Shown: piece after piece, positions 43,919 to 55,169 of the stretch
How the letters are laid out: the number at the start of each line of letters is the position of its first letter
Position numbering within the stretch: position 1 is the first letter of the stretch
Origin: Ascarosepion bandense
Lineage: Eukaryota; Mollusca; Cephalopoda; Sepiida; Sepiidae
Assembly: GCA_037127315.1 (NCBI GenBank)
Contig: JBBBDQ010001154.1
Coordinates: 1,762,501 to 1,826,500, forward strand
Direction: 5' to 3'
DNA length: 64,000 nt
Position numbers and translations under genes: made by a program
Notes under the pieces: model-generated
The model's database searches: none
What the model was told of the DNA's origin: nothing
What the model saw: only the letters and a program-made list of their open reading frames with translations

Positions 43919-46900
43919 ATGAACGTGAAGGGCTTTAGGGATCGGAGTAAGGCTGCCCGCCTGCTTCGGGACCTCTTGTCCTTCGGCGTGGATGTCGCCG
44001 CGATCCAAGAGACTCACTTTGTTTGCAAGGTCGATGCCTGTGTGCTGTCTAACGACTTTGTCGTCTATTCAGCATATGGGAACCGGCTGGCCAAAGGAGT
44101 TTCTTTGCTGGTCAAGCGTACCCTGGACGCGAAGGTGGATCTTGTCCATGTCGGTGCCGAGGGCCGGCTGATCGTGGCCGATATTACAGTGAAAAGCAAT
44201 GCGTTTCGACTGGTTGCGGTTTATGCGCCCAACGACCAGGAGGAGCGCGTCTCGTTTTTTCGGCGGTTGGAGCCTTTCCTGGTGGATTCAAAGCGACTCG
44301 TCTTAGTGGGAGACTGGAATGCCATCCTGGACCGCAAGTTGGATAGAGGGTGGGGAGCTAGAGGAAAGGCACGTGATCGTAGCTTGGTCGATCTCATCGA
44401 GGACTTCGGTCTAGTCGATAGATACCGGGTCGATCACAAGGGCGGGAGAATGTGGACGTGGGCTAATAGTTGGCCTTCTACGAAGGTGGCTAGCTACCTT
44501 GATAGAATGTAAGTTCGTGAAGCCGACATAGATCTTTTAGATTGTCCCACGTTCCACTGGTTAGGTTACTCGGACCACAAACTCGGGTTTGTGCCCGGGT
44601 AAATTTAGAAAATAGGGTTAGAATGGCTGGTTACTGGAAGTTCAACGTGTCCTTACTGGACAGGCGGGACTTCCTTAGTGCAGCGGGCGTTAACTGGGGG
44701 AGTCATCGGGAATAAGTGGTGGGAGAACCTTAAGAATAGTATTAGGTCTTTCACCACCCAGTTCAGCAAACGGCTCAAACTAGATAAGACTGACAAGGTG
44801 AAGACACTTAGAGCTAATTACTCCCGGGCGGTGGCTGGTGGGGATCCCCTAGAGATAGCCATAGCTAAGGAGGCCGTGGAACGGTCGAATAGCGATCGTT
44901 ACATGGGCCAGGTAGTTAGACATAAGTTAAGCAAGATGTCTTCCGAAGCTGTGAATATGGGCGCAGAACTGCGCAAGGAAGAAATTCGCCGCGGAGGCGA
45001 CCGGTACATTCGAGAGGTTCGCAACCCGGAGGGACACACTCTGCGGTCGACTGACGACATGTGCGAGGCATTTCGGTGGCATTTCGAGATCCTGTTTACC
45101 AAGGAGCCTAGTCTCCGTGATGAGGAGTTTCGTAGCTATTTGGCTGACTTCCCCCGGCTTTTGCCGGCTGATGCAGCTAGCTGCGAGGGAGAGATTACGG
45201 AGGGCGAAGTCTACGCGGCGTTGAAGAAGGTCGGCAGAGGCAAATCGCCGGGTCTCGATGGTTTGCCCTATGAATTGTACTTGAGGCTGTCGCACATCTT
45301 TGTCCCGATTTTGACTGTCGTGTTCAACAACTGGTTCCGGCAAGGGTCCATCCCCAACCGGTTCACCAGGGGTGTGATCACGCTGTTGAGAAAAGGCAAG
45401 GATGTGGGGAGGGAGCTAGAGGGTTACCGACCCATAACTCTGCTATACACAGAGTTAAAGATTTTGGCCAAGATCTTGCAAAATCGTTTGCAAATAGTTG
45501 CCGAGTCTCTGTTGGGACCTGAGCAGACTTGTGCTGTGAAGGGCCGAACAATTCAGAGCAACCTGCATCTGATACGCACGATCATAGAGGGGATAAAAGA
45601 CGACGATGAAGCCGCGCTGATCCATTTAGATCAGTCCAAGGCATTTGATAGGGTTGACCATCGTTACCTGGCGGCTGTCCTGCAGGCAGCTGGATTCGAA
45701 ACCAACTTCCGCCGCTGGATTAGCCTCCTGTATCAATCCCCGACGGCTGTGGTACAGGTGAACGGAAAGTTGTCGGGCGTTCTGGCGCTGTCTAGGTCGG
45801 TCCGACAGGGTTGTCCACTGTCGCCCCTACTTTATGCTTTGGCGTTGGAGCCCCTCCTTCGCCGGCTAAGGGACAGGGCGTGCAGTCCGGCCCTACGTGG
45901 AATCGCTGTCCCTGGTGGTGCTCGAGCCAGGGTTTCCGCGTACGCCGATGACGTCACTACTTTCGTGTCCTCCCGGAGTGACATCGAGGTGGTACAGAAG
46001 GCGCTTGAACGGTACGAACAGGTGACAGGGGCCAAGATTAACCGCAACAAGTCGTCCGGCTTGCGGTTAGGCGCCTGGAAGAGTGTTACCCTCCCGGGGC
46101 CCTTCGACTGGACGGACGGCCCGGTCTGCATTCTTGGAGTGTGGCTCGGGCCCGACCTACAGTTGGAGAAAAATTGGTCTGAAGTACTGGCAAAGGTAGG
46201 CACGTCGGCCAAGACTTGGCGCCGAAGGAATTTGTCCTTAAAGGGTATGGCTGAGGCGTGTGCTACATACGTCTTTCCCATTATCCTTTACTAGTTGTCA
46301 GTACTTCCACTTTGTAAACGGCATAGGAAGGCGATCGAGCGTTTGCTATTCTCCATTCTGTGGAGAGGACGCAAACACTATGTCGACAAACGTGTCTGTT
46401 ACCAACGTCCGTGTCATGGGGGTCTGGGAATGCCATACCTGATGGGCCATAAGGTTGCGTCAAGGTTGGTTTTTCTCAGGCGAGCGATTTCCGAAGACTC
46501 ATTGCTTAGGGAAATAGTGAGGGACATGTTTCCTAGCCTTACTATCACTCCCCCCATCTCGAGGCGGTGCCGTAAGCCTCGAGAGCGATCGAGTTTTCTC
46601 CTCGAATGTCTGGCGGCCCTGCGGGCCATTCCACGGTCCAGTGACCTTTCACGGCCTAGGAGAGTCTTCTATCGTGGGTTAGTGGAGGGCGTCGCCAAGG
46701 ATCCATTACGTGATGTGCTGCGCTTGTCGGAGGATGAGTTTCGCTCGTTCTGGTCTTGGATGCCAGGTAGTGATTATCTCAGCAACTCTGAGTTTTCGCT
46801 CACCTGGCGATTAGCTCGGAATCGCTTGCCTCTCAATTACAAGGCCTTCATATGGGGCCTGGCGGATTTGCCAGATTGTGAACGCTGCCACCTTGGCTTG

Positions 46901-47179
46901 GAAGAAACGGCTTCGCACGCCTTCTACCATTGTTCGCGAGTTCGCCCTCTATGGGACCGGGTCGGCGAGTTGACTGCTCGTATCGCGCCGCGAGAGCTTG
47001 TGCTCATTGATCGTGCATTCGCCTGCGACAATGTGTCGCCCCCGTTTTCTGGGATGAAGCGTATGGTGTTTCTGTCGCTGCTAGCCACGGCTCGAATGGT
47101 GATTTGGACGACGCGAATGGAGGAAGTCTTGCGAGGTCAGCGTCTTTCACATCAGGATCTGATCTGCTATTTGAGCTGA
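43919..47179 (+). pseudogene. Tx1-like LINE ORF2 (endonuclease-reverse transcriptase), broken
   Basis: ATG 43919 starts the APE-type endonuclease: IQETHF, VYAPND, LVGDWNAILD, and the SDH motif at 44570-44578. A TAA at 44510-44512 cuts it in frame. Frameshifts follow near 44590 and 44673 (an extra T restores the downstream frame). The reverse transcriptase (44678-46294) has GKSPGLDGLPYELY, YRPITLLYTELKILAKIL, LDQSKAFDRVDH, RQGCPLSPLLYALALEPL and AYADDVTTF (codons from 45938). TAG 46292-46294 interrupts the thumb; the frame resumes at once (46295) and ends at 47179 after a zinc knuckle CERC...HAFYHC (46878-46934). Function in the family: target nicking and primed reverse transcription. This copy cannot be expressed whole. 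Confidence 0.9.
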
Positions 47180-47998
47180 TGCTCAAAATAAAGATTAGAA
47201 CTGATTGGAAACGTTTGACTTCGACAGACTTCAGCAAAAGGTGGGTATATGTAGCAAGTCTGGTTCGCTTGAACGGGGCTAGTCTTGATTTTCTCTTTTA
47301 GATCTGCTCGTTACATCGGGGTGGATTCCTGTGGAACCCTCCCCTGGTTAAGCTAGTTCTCTTTTTGTGTACCTAGTTAAAGTGAATGAATGTGTTCCTG
47401 GCCTGTACCCGGCTTTCTCTTTTGTTATGATCCATGTCGAGAATCCCAACCTCCCCAGTTTGTTTTTGCCTCCTTTTAGCTCGGCTGGTTCAGCCTTTTA
47501 TTGTCCCATTCCGCTAATTTTTACCCCCCTCCCCACTCCCTTAGCGAGTGTGCTTCTTGATTTCGCCGTTTGGCGGAATACAGCGGCCACTTTGGTTTTT
47601 CTGGGATTGACGGTTCTTACTAACATTGATTATTATTTTAGTTAAAAATTTGTTGTATTTTCAGTTGTTTTTTGGGTTCATTCCCCTCGCATCATTTCAT
47701 TTTTTTCATTAAATATTTTATATTATACATATTATTGTATATATTATATTTGTATTGTCATGGGTTATTCTCCCTATTTTTTAGCTGCCCCTTGTTAGTT
47801 TGTGGCATTGTGGTGTATGAAGGATTGGGAGTAGATGGATAGCTTCTTTTGGTGACTGAGCAAATTGTAACAAATGAATGGGTCGTGATAGTGTTTAGCT
47901 AGGTATAGGATAGTTAAGCGAGAACCAACCACTCCCCTCCCCTTTTAGGCCTTATGCCACAATTTTTTGTATTTTGTAAAAAAAATAAATAGTGTGCC
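47180..47998 (+). other. 3' UTR of the Tx1-like LINE
   Basis: Non-coding, T-rich, with long runs such as TTTTTGCCTCC and a TATA-rich block near 47715-47755. Ends in an A-rich tail with AATAAA. Confidence 0.6.
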
Positions 47999-47999
47999 G

Positions 48000-48207
48000 A
48001 GCGGCCGATCGACAAGTCAGTCGTAGACTTCCGGTGACGACCCGGAAGTACCCATTGCTCATACTACGTCTTACGACGGTTGAGACGATTAACCTTTATT
48101 CTTGTATTGGATACTAATAACCTTTGTAAATACTATTTTCACGGAATACAACAATTAACCTATTCCTGTTGTTGAGTTATTTGTTCTTACTCACGACACA
48201 ACACAAA
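48000..48207 (+). repeat. LTR-like repeat, second copy
   Basis: Same word order as 14930-15155: CTTCCGGTGACGACCCGGAAGT hairpin region, ACGTCTTACGACGG, GGAATACAAC, TGTTGTTGAGTTATTTG, and a CGACACAACA end. It abuts the 3' end of the Tx1-like LINE, which may have inserted next to or into it. Confidence 0.4.
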
Positions 48208-48669
48208 GCAAAAAACAAATGCCAATCCGACAGTCAGTTTTGATGTTCTATATATGTAGAAAATAAAAAGTGAAATTTGAAATGTAGAAAAATAAGTAGG
48301 CGGATATGGTATAGTAACAGACCTTTTGAAAGACAAATTACACAAAGAATCTGCACAGTCATTTACTCAATGGCTACCAAAAAAGAAAACTAACTCAAAA
48401 CTGTGGTTTAGGCATATGTATATTATTTTATAAAAACGATATAACAAAAATGTTGTAAACTATCGTCCTATTATTGTACTCTCCACCTGCTATTAAAATA
48501 AACAGACTAACATTTTAGATGAAAACTAGAAACACGAACAAACAAATTTCAAATATGGTTACTAAACTACAGACCGAATACAAATTGATGAATTAACAGA
48601 ACTTAAGTATAATTGAAGCCGTAGGGAGATGATTAATGTTTATTGAACAGGTCTTGTGTCATACATAAG

Positions 48670-49219
48670 TGTAATATAATAATCTGGCCCCACCTAAGAA
48701 GGCTGATGAAGCGTGGGTGTTTTCGGTCATTGAAAGCAGCGGATGTCATTTTGACCCTATTTCCGGCAGAGCGGAAACAGCTCAGAGCAAACAGACAGGT
48801 GTCTCTGAGAATTTACGTAGGCGTCGAGTAGGCGTCGCGATCGAGGCAAGTTCCGCTTTTGGAAGATATATAAAGACCTCGAAACACAGAAGTCACAGTC
48901 CAGTCCAGTCAGAGACGAGAGAAGTCGAGTCTCCAGAAGTCTCCAGAAGTCAGTAGAAGAGAAGAAGTCAGTCAGCCTCGACAGGAGTCAGGCTCGACAG
49001 GCAGTCTGGGCAGAGAGCCAGACAAGACCAGAAGTCGAAGAAGAAGCTAGACGAGCTAAGCAGAGAGGCTACACTCCCGTCGAACGCCACGTCAACCCTT
49101 AGAGGTGCGCTCCCTCGACTCTCTGTTCACTAGGCTACACGGTCCATCGTCATTAATAAAAACACAAGTCATATTTTTATATACACCCGTGTTTGTTTGT
49201 TGTCTGTCATTATATAACA
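48670..49219 (+). mobile_element. Solo LTR (550 bp) with 4-bp target duplication
   Basis: Begins TGTAATATAATAA and ends TTATATAACA (TG...CA). Flanked by TAAG on both sides (48666-48669 and 49220-49223). Copy B at 50601-50620 shows the uninterrupted CATACATAAG|CAAACTCC. Inside, a TATA box (TATATAAA, 48867-48874) and a polyadenylation signal AATAAA (49155-49160) are placed as expected for U3-R-U5. No internal coding region remains, so it arose by LTR-LTR recombination or was always a solo copy. Confidence 0.9.
48867..48874 (+). promoter_or_regulatory. TATA box of the solo LTR
   Basis: TATATAAA, 198 bp into the LTR and upstream of a G/A-rich leader, in the position of an LTR core promoter. Activity is not shown. 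Confidence 0.6.
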
Positions 49220-49612
49220 TAAGCAAACACTCCACAACTTTGGATTTATTCGTAATCATCAGAAGGTTGTAGATTGGTTGGAATGTATGGATTTGTGGAA
49301 GAATAAAGGTATGCCTTTTATATGTTTGAATAGAAATTTATTGATAGAAAAAAATAACATGAATTGGGAGAAGTTAACCGTTTCAAGAGAAATAGTATTA
49401 AGAGGTTAAGGGTATCAACTGAGTTCGTAGTAGTCTCTTGCACGAGTGATTTTATGTGTACGTAGGCAGGAATGTGTGTGTGAGCGTTATCTTTGGGTAG
49501 GAGTGTTTTTGAAGTTATCGCTCACAGTGAATGGTGAAAAGGCAGGAGGTTAGTGGTGAACGATGATAAAGGAAGAAGTGAGAGGTGAGAAAGAAAGATA
49601 GAGACAATTGAG

Positions 49613-50180
49613 TGCTGCTGCCACATCTGGTCGGGTGCCCCTGCTATTCTCCTCAGGGTTCTTGACAAAATACAGCGAAGAATCTGCAATGTGATTGATA
49701 CTGACTTGGCTGACCGTCTGCAGTCACTCTCTCACCGGCATGACGTGGCTTTCCTGTGCCTCTTCTATAAATACTTTAATGGCTTCTGCTCTGAAGAACG
49801 TAAATCACTGGTACCCCCTAGATGTGAATTTGCACGAGATACTAGATTGGCAACTAGTTCCCACCCTTTTACAGTGAAACCGATGAAATGTAACCGCAAT
49901 TTCTACCCCAAAAGATTCTTTTCTCGCAACTTCCCGCCTGTGGAATTCACTACCGCATGCTTGCTTCCCCGACGGCTACAACCTCCAGGAGTTTAAATGT
50001 AAGGTCAATAGACACTTCCTAACACACTAACTCACACCCACTCTCTTGAACTCTCCCTCTATGTACATCCTAAGTCGTCTATCACCCTCCTACTGACATT
50101 TCCTATACACAATCTCTCTATGTAACCCCCTGTGCTATAGTGGCAGTGGAATGCCTTGCTTGAGGCGACACGATTAAAAT
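49613..50180 (+). pseudogene. Jockey-like LINE, 5'-truncated
   Basis: Encodes the C-terminus (ILDKIQRRICNVIDTDLADRL-type, RDTRLATSSHPFTVKPMKC) with a frame break near 49925, then the 3' UTR and the tail GCCTTGCTTGAGGCGACACGATTAAAAT with (TAA)n. Copy B (50955-50975) shows the empty site AAACAATAATAATAACGATCG. Confidence 0.85.
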
Positions 50181-50205
50181 AATAATAATAATAATAATAA
50201 CGATC

Positions 50206-50549
50206 GCTTCACTCTCTGTTCAAATATACTGAAATGATCTAGAATCTTCCAAACGTTCTATTTCTAATTTCTCTATTTTACAACTACTTCATGAACGAAA
50301 ACATTTTTGTATTAACAAGTAGGACTCAGTAGAATCCCTTACTATAAATTTTAACCTTTTTGTTGACTTTATTAATATTTTCTGTATAGAAATGCATCCT
50401 CGTAACATTACATATCTAATGCATTTTCAGTTTCATGAATTTGTTGGCAGCATTGGCATAAGACTAAACCGAGACTAAAACAAATGAGGAGACCGAGAGA
50501 TGAGAGGCCAAAGAATGGGGTCGGGTAGAAATTTGGGGAAGAAAGTTGT
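50206..50549. other. Unassigned DNA between repeat copies A and B
   Basis: About 340 bp of AT-rich sequence; no feature recognised. Confidence 0.5.
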
Positions 50550-50990
50550 TACACTGAAGCAATAGGTCGATGATTAATGTTTATTAAATTGGCCTTGTGT
50601 CATACATAAGCAAACTCCCTACAACTTACTGGTTTTATTCAGAATTATCAGATGGTTATCAGCATGTGGATTTGTGGACGAATAAAAGTATATCTTTTGT
50701 ATGTTTAAATAGAAATTTATTGAAGAATAACATCAGTTGATAGAAGTTAATGTTCAATAAGAAACAGTATTAAGAAGTTAAGGGTGTCAAGAGTTCGTAG
50801 TAGTCCTTGCAAGAATGAGTTTATGTGTACGTAGGCAGGAACGTATGTATGTATGTATGAGCGTTTATTGTTGGATAGGATTGTCTTTGAAGTTATTGCT
50901 CAGGGTGAATGGTAAAAAGGAAGGAGGTGAGAGGTGAGAGGTGAGAGAGAAAGATAGAAACAATAATAATAACGATCGCTTGACGTTTGT
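50550..50990 (+). repeat. Repeat copy B (empty-site paralogue)
   Basis: Same sequence as copy A without the solo LTR and the LINE. It keeps a (GTAT)n expansion near 50845-50858 and GAGAGGTGAGAG repeats near 50930-50947. Confidence 0.8.
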
Positions 50991-51333
50991 CAAGGGTACG
51001 TGTTAATTGCGCTCATCTTAACTCTCTGACGCGACGGTCGTTCTTGATCGTCTGTTATTTCGATTGAGAATTCACTCCCGGATGTGATTCTGGCCTTTCC
51101 ATTGGACGAGAAACATTTCGTATCAAGGTGTGAAATTTCGCGAGTTTGTGTGTGTGTTAAGCAATGTTTGTATATTCGAGAAAATTCATTTTTAACATTG
51201 AGTCAGATTAGAATTTTAAAATCTAGAATTTGTTTTTTTCATTACAGAATACAAAATACAAAACCTTTTTATTTAGTGTTTGTTGATTATGAAAAGCTAT
51301 TTAACTGAGATAAATTATAAAGGATGGTGTGAT

Positions 51334-51340
<7 letters not shown>
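50991..51340. other. No recognisable feature
   Basis: Unassigned DNA leading into a CA microsatellite. Confidence 0.5.
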
Positions 51341-51425
<85 letters not shown>

Positions 51426-51589
51426 AATTCAGATACTTTAATCCAAGTGAAAAAAGCAGGAAGGTAAATTCCAAAAACCCGATCCTAATTAATATTAAAA
51501 AAATTTTTTTTTTAATATTAAAAAATAATACAGGAAGAGAGCTCCATGTAATAAAATATTACAGAGCAAATATAAATTAAAATTTTTTA

Positions 51590-51631
<42 letters not shown>

Positions 51632-51924
51632 CATCATACCATCTTTTATAATATATATATATATAATAATGAACTTAATCACAGTAAGGCGGCACTAATA
51701 ATAACAGATTGAACTTCGGAAAATAGTGCTAAAACAGTAATTTAAACCGTCTTGTAACCCAGCGAGAACTACCTCGTCGGTTAAATAATGGGGGGGGGGG
51801 AGAAAAAAAAGAAACAAACAGCGCACAAGAACAATACATCTAGTGCCCGTTGGAAAGAAAAAAACCTGAAGAACCGTTGTGTCAAACCGCGGTAGGTGGT
51901 GGCTCAATTCTAGATTTCTTGTAT

Positions 51925-51997
<73 letters not shown>

Positions 51998-52075
51998 AAC
52001 ATGTTTCATTAAAATGACCAACAAGGAAGATTTTATTAATTTTTTTTATTTAATTTTTTAAATATTCTTACATGT
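51341..52075. repeat. (CA)n-(TA)n microsatellites and a TTAATATT-hairpin repeat
   Basis: (CA)n 51341-51392 runs into (TA)n to 51421; 51430-51598 is a relative of 10780-10975 with an inverted TTAATATTAAA motif; (TA)n again at 51598-51629; (TA)n-(TG)n at 51925-51994. 51660-51920 is unassigned, with a G run at 51790-51799. Confidence 0.65.
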
Positions 52076-52079
52076 TTTG

Positions 52080-52871
52080 TTTTTGTTGGAGATAAGAAAT
52101 GTAAAAATGTTCCATAATTTTCGACTTGCCAAGCGCTTTCAACCTTTTCAAAGGCCATTTTCAAGGATGTTATTTCTCCGTGTTGTTTATGTTTGACTGT
52201 AATGTAATTTTTTATGTTTTTAGTGTTTTTCTTTTAAAGGAGAGTTCTTTATAGCTGTTACGTGATGTACTGGGCGGGCATTATGTGAGCGTCTGTCTAT
52301 TTTTTTAAACTTTCAAAACTTCATTTCTACTGTTAAATAGTGTAAAAATCTTGTACAGAGAGCACATCAAAATTCTTCCTACCAAAGAATATCTTTGAGC
52401 GAACTAAAACACATAAAACAAACATTAGTCAACAATAATTTTCCTAACTGCATCATTGGTAAAGCAATAAAATTATTCCTACAAAAATACGTGACACTAG
52501 GATTAAAAATAACACAAGAAAATATCAATATATTTTACTGCAGCCGAATACACATCTAATCTAAACTTATTTATAAATGGAACTTTGTGTGTGTGTGTGT
52601 GTGTGTGTGTCCGTTACCTATAGACTCCGAAACGGCTGAACCGATTTTCTTCAAAATTTACACAGTTGCATTATAAGCGTCTGCGAGTGTACATAGCTTG
52701 GTTTTGTGTCGAGGTACCCCCGATAAATATCGAAAATTGATAATCGAAAAAATCGGGTTATAGAAGGAGTGGTCCGATTTTAATCAAATTTGATACACTC
52801 ATAGACAAAGACATAAGAAACGATATTCAGAAGTTTCAAGGTTGCTGTTCTTACACTAGTGCAGAAAATCG

Positions 52872-52917
<46 letters not shown>

Positions 52918-53960
52918 TATATATAAGGCAATATGTTTGTGTGTGTGTCTGTTTATCTGCCTGTATTTTTTTCACTCTTTTATTTTAGTTTGTTTCGAGT
53001 TTGGCTCTAAGTAGGTATAATTGTAGTTTTTAGTCTCAGCCATGATACCATTTACTCAGAGGACTTATTTAGCCTTAAAAATCCAGTTTACGACGAAAAC
53101 ACTTATTTGATATGGATACCAGGATATCGAAATTTGACTTACATCTATTCATATTTCTTTCAGTCTACGGTTTCGCTTTAACTGGAAACAACTATTGCTT
53201 TGTAATCTTTCGTGCCAACGTCCAAAGAGTCTGAGCTCCAGGACCATGGATTAGTTTTAAAGCTTTCATTGCACCCAAGCAACGCCGGGCTATACTGCTA
53301 GTTAATGACGAATTTTCTATAGAAAAAATTATTAAGCATCATATTTTTGCCATAAGTTTTCAAATCATGTAAAATTTATGATATTTTATAGAAAATGGAA
53401 GACAACACACCTTGTTTATTCAAATAATAATAACTTATCAATTGTAAACTAGCGATGACTAATATAGTGTATTAATTTCAATGACCTGTACAAGATTGCG
53501 TTTCTTGTCATAAATCAATTACCTATATTGGTCATACTAATAATTCTCCGCGTCGACGCCATACATGTCACCCATCTAGTAATAATAGTGCAATAAAAAC
53601 AGTTACTAACCCATAAATTACAAGAACCCTTAAGAAAGATTTTGCTTGAAAATGCAAGAATACTATTTAAATTAGAATATCAAAGGCACTATATATTAAA
53701 CAATTTTCTCCTACCATCAACATTACATAATTTAACAGTGGAAATGAAGATTTAAAAGTTAAAAAAAATAGACACACGTTCAAGCGATGTTTACGTGAAA
53801 ACTTTAAAGAATTCATCTTTCAAAAAGACAAAACAAAACAAAAATACTAAAAACAGAAAAAATATCATTACAGTCAAACATGAGGACATAACAACACCGG
53901 AAAAATAACAGCCTGGAAAATGGCCTGTGAAGAGGCCGAAAGCGCTTGGAAAGTCGAAAA
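52080..53960 (+). pseudogene. Penelope-like element remnant with inverted tails, split by a Helitron
   Basis: 52343-52555 translates to YQRISLSELKHIKQTLVNNN and GKAIKLFLQKYV, the thumb region of a PLE reverse transcriptase. After the Helitron, 53490-53600 encodes a GIY-YIG remnant (DCVSCHKSITYIGHTNNS, then an Arg-rich and His-containing run). Both ends carry the same tail in opposite directions: minus at 52105-52290, plus at 53830-53960 (shared CGACTT(G/T)CCAAGCGCTTTC, GGCCATTTTC, GTTTGACTGTAATG words). Confidence 0.75.
52560..53301 (+). mobile_element. Non-autonomous Helitron inside a PLE
   Basis: TC at 52560-52561 after A 52559; hairpin ACCCAAGCAACGCCGGGC; CTAG 53298-53301 before T 53302. 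Long subtype, with a ~48-bp (TA)n tract at 52876-52925. Confidence 0.88.
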
Positions 53961-54027
53961 TTATTTACCTTCATTTATTTTACTAAACGCATTGTGACAG
54001 CCTTCAAAACCTAACCATATTCCTTCT

Positions 54028-54048
54028 CTTCTACTAATAACCGAATAA

Positions 54049-54083
<35 letters not shown>

Positions 54084-54119
54084 TATATATATATATGGTT
54101 ATTCGGTTATTAGTAGAAG
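54028..54119. repeat. Near-perfect 92-bp palindrome
   Basis: CTTCTACTAATAACCGAATA with ACC on the left faces its exact reverse complement on the right (GGTTATTCGG...AGTAGAAG), with (TA)n between. It could extrude as a cruciform and sits at the outer end of the PLE tail at 53830-53960. Confidence 0.85.
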
Positions 54120-54588
54120 TGTTATCTTTGAATCTATGTGTCTTGAGAATATCTCTCAAGTTTGAGTGAACTGTTATTAGACCGCCGGTCCCAAGTTCGA
54201 ATAATGACTCTTCTGAAGAATAGTTCCTACAATATTTGTACTTAATAAGTGCTCCCCAATGGCAGACTGATGTGTTTGTGAATGTCCGGACGATGTTATT
54301 GGATATGCCTACTTATAAGATCCGGCATATGTGGGGCAATGCTCACCTCCACTGGAGAGTCATTAGCTCAATTTGGATGACCGTCATGACTTTTTCATCT
54401 GTGTCTTCTTTCGAATTTTAAGATCCTATTTTCAAAATATCAGTAGTATTTTAATACCGACCATTGATTTCTGATGAAGTTTCGGTCGAAAGGTGCTTTT
54501 TACGTTATATTTATTTTATTTGATTTTAATCAATATCATTAAATGATGAACCCTATCTAAAACCTTTTTTAACATGGTGTGGTGCTGA

Positions 54589-54652
<64 letters not shown>

Positions 54653-54820
54653 TTATTTATTTAGAAATTATATTTATGTTATGATTTCTAAATAAATATT
54701 ATTAGCTCTACTTTGTATTGAACACTTTTTTAAGAATAGCGTTTCTTTGGATATGAAATATTATTCCATCCATACTTACCCTAAACTTGGTTTTATATAT
54801 ATATAAATTTTTAGCGCCCC

Positions 54821-54859
<39 letters not shown>

Positions 54860-54880
54860 TACGTTTTACATTAAGACATG
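54120..54880. repeat. Unassigned DNA with long (TA)n tracts
   Basis: TTTCTGATGAAGTTTCGGTC followed by GAAAGG (54468-54495) looks like a degraded CTGATGA...GAAA tail. (TA)n at 54594-54647 and 54822-54854. No gene. Confidence 0.5.
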
Positions 54881-54892
54881 TTAATTACTATT

Positions 54893-54940
54893 ACAAAATT
54901 GTACGTTTTGTTTCGACATTGAAAAGCAATGTCACATTAG
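54893..54940 (-). ncRNA. Decayed hammerhead ribozyme (upstream, inverted)
   Basis: Minus strand: core CTAATGT (54940-54934; CUGANGA expected, two changes), stem II GACATTG/CAATGTC of 7 bp (loop CTTTT), GAAA (54914-54911), stem III ACAAAA/TTTTGT of 6 bp, and A at the cleavage position. Stem I is lost. The helix lengths match the downstream copy. Confidence 0.65.
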
Positions 54941-55169
54941 TCGATCTTGTCTATTGTGGATGTGAGGACTTCGAATTGATTGACCAGAGGAGGGATCAAG
55001 GGTTCTCTGTTGTTCAGCATACGCTTGCACAGCCGCCAGTAATCATTGGAACCAAACTTTCGAGATGTTATAGACTGTTTTATTCTATAAGAAACACAAT
55101 TTTGCCATCTTTTAGGACAGGATTACACTCATTACGAGTAGAGATATTGGGAATTGATATATATATATA

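Larger units (their letters stand above)
42850..47998 (+). mobile_element. Tx1-like (L1/Tx1 group) LINE, near full length, dead
   Basis: Two ORFs (42976-43864 and 43919-47179), a 5' region with a 15-base G run (42951-42965) and a 3' UTR ending near GTAAAAAAAATAAATA (47978-47993). GC content is clearly higher than in the surrounding DNA. The 5' boundary is uncertain. The motifs of both ORFs resemble Tx1-type elements; some members of that group are target-specific, which cannot be judged here. Confidence 0.85.
48620..50205 (+). repeat. Repeat copy A, carrying a solo LTR and a LINE
   Basis: Matches 50550-50990 (copy B) along its length: GATGATTAATGTTTATT, CTTGTGTCATACATAAG, AATAGAAATTTATTG, GTTCGTAGTAGTC, TTTATGTGTACGTAGGCAGG, AACGATCGCTT. 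Copy A is longer because it contains two insertions, a solo LTR (48670-49219) and a LINE fragment (49613-50180), both absent from copy B. The identity of the host repeat is unknown. Confidence 0.75.

Noticed and set aside
45832..46281. Minus-strand frame of 149 codons
   Set aside because: Antisense shadow of the Tx1-like reverse transcriptase in GC-rich sequence.
54468..54495. Hammerhead (CTGATGA ... GAAA)
   Set aside because: The 10 bases between the core strands cannot form a proper stem II; at most a degraded tail.
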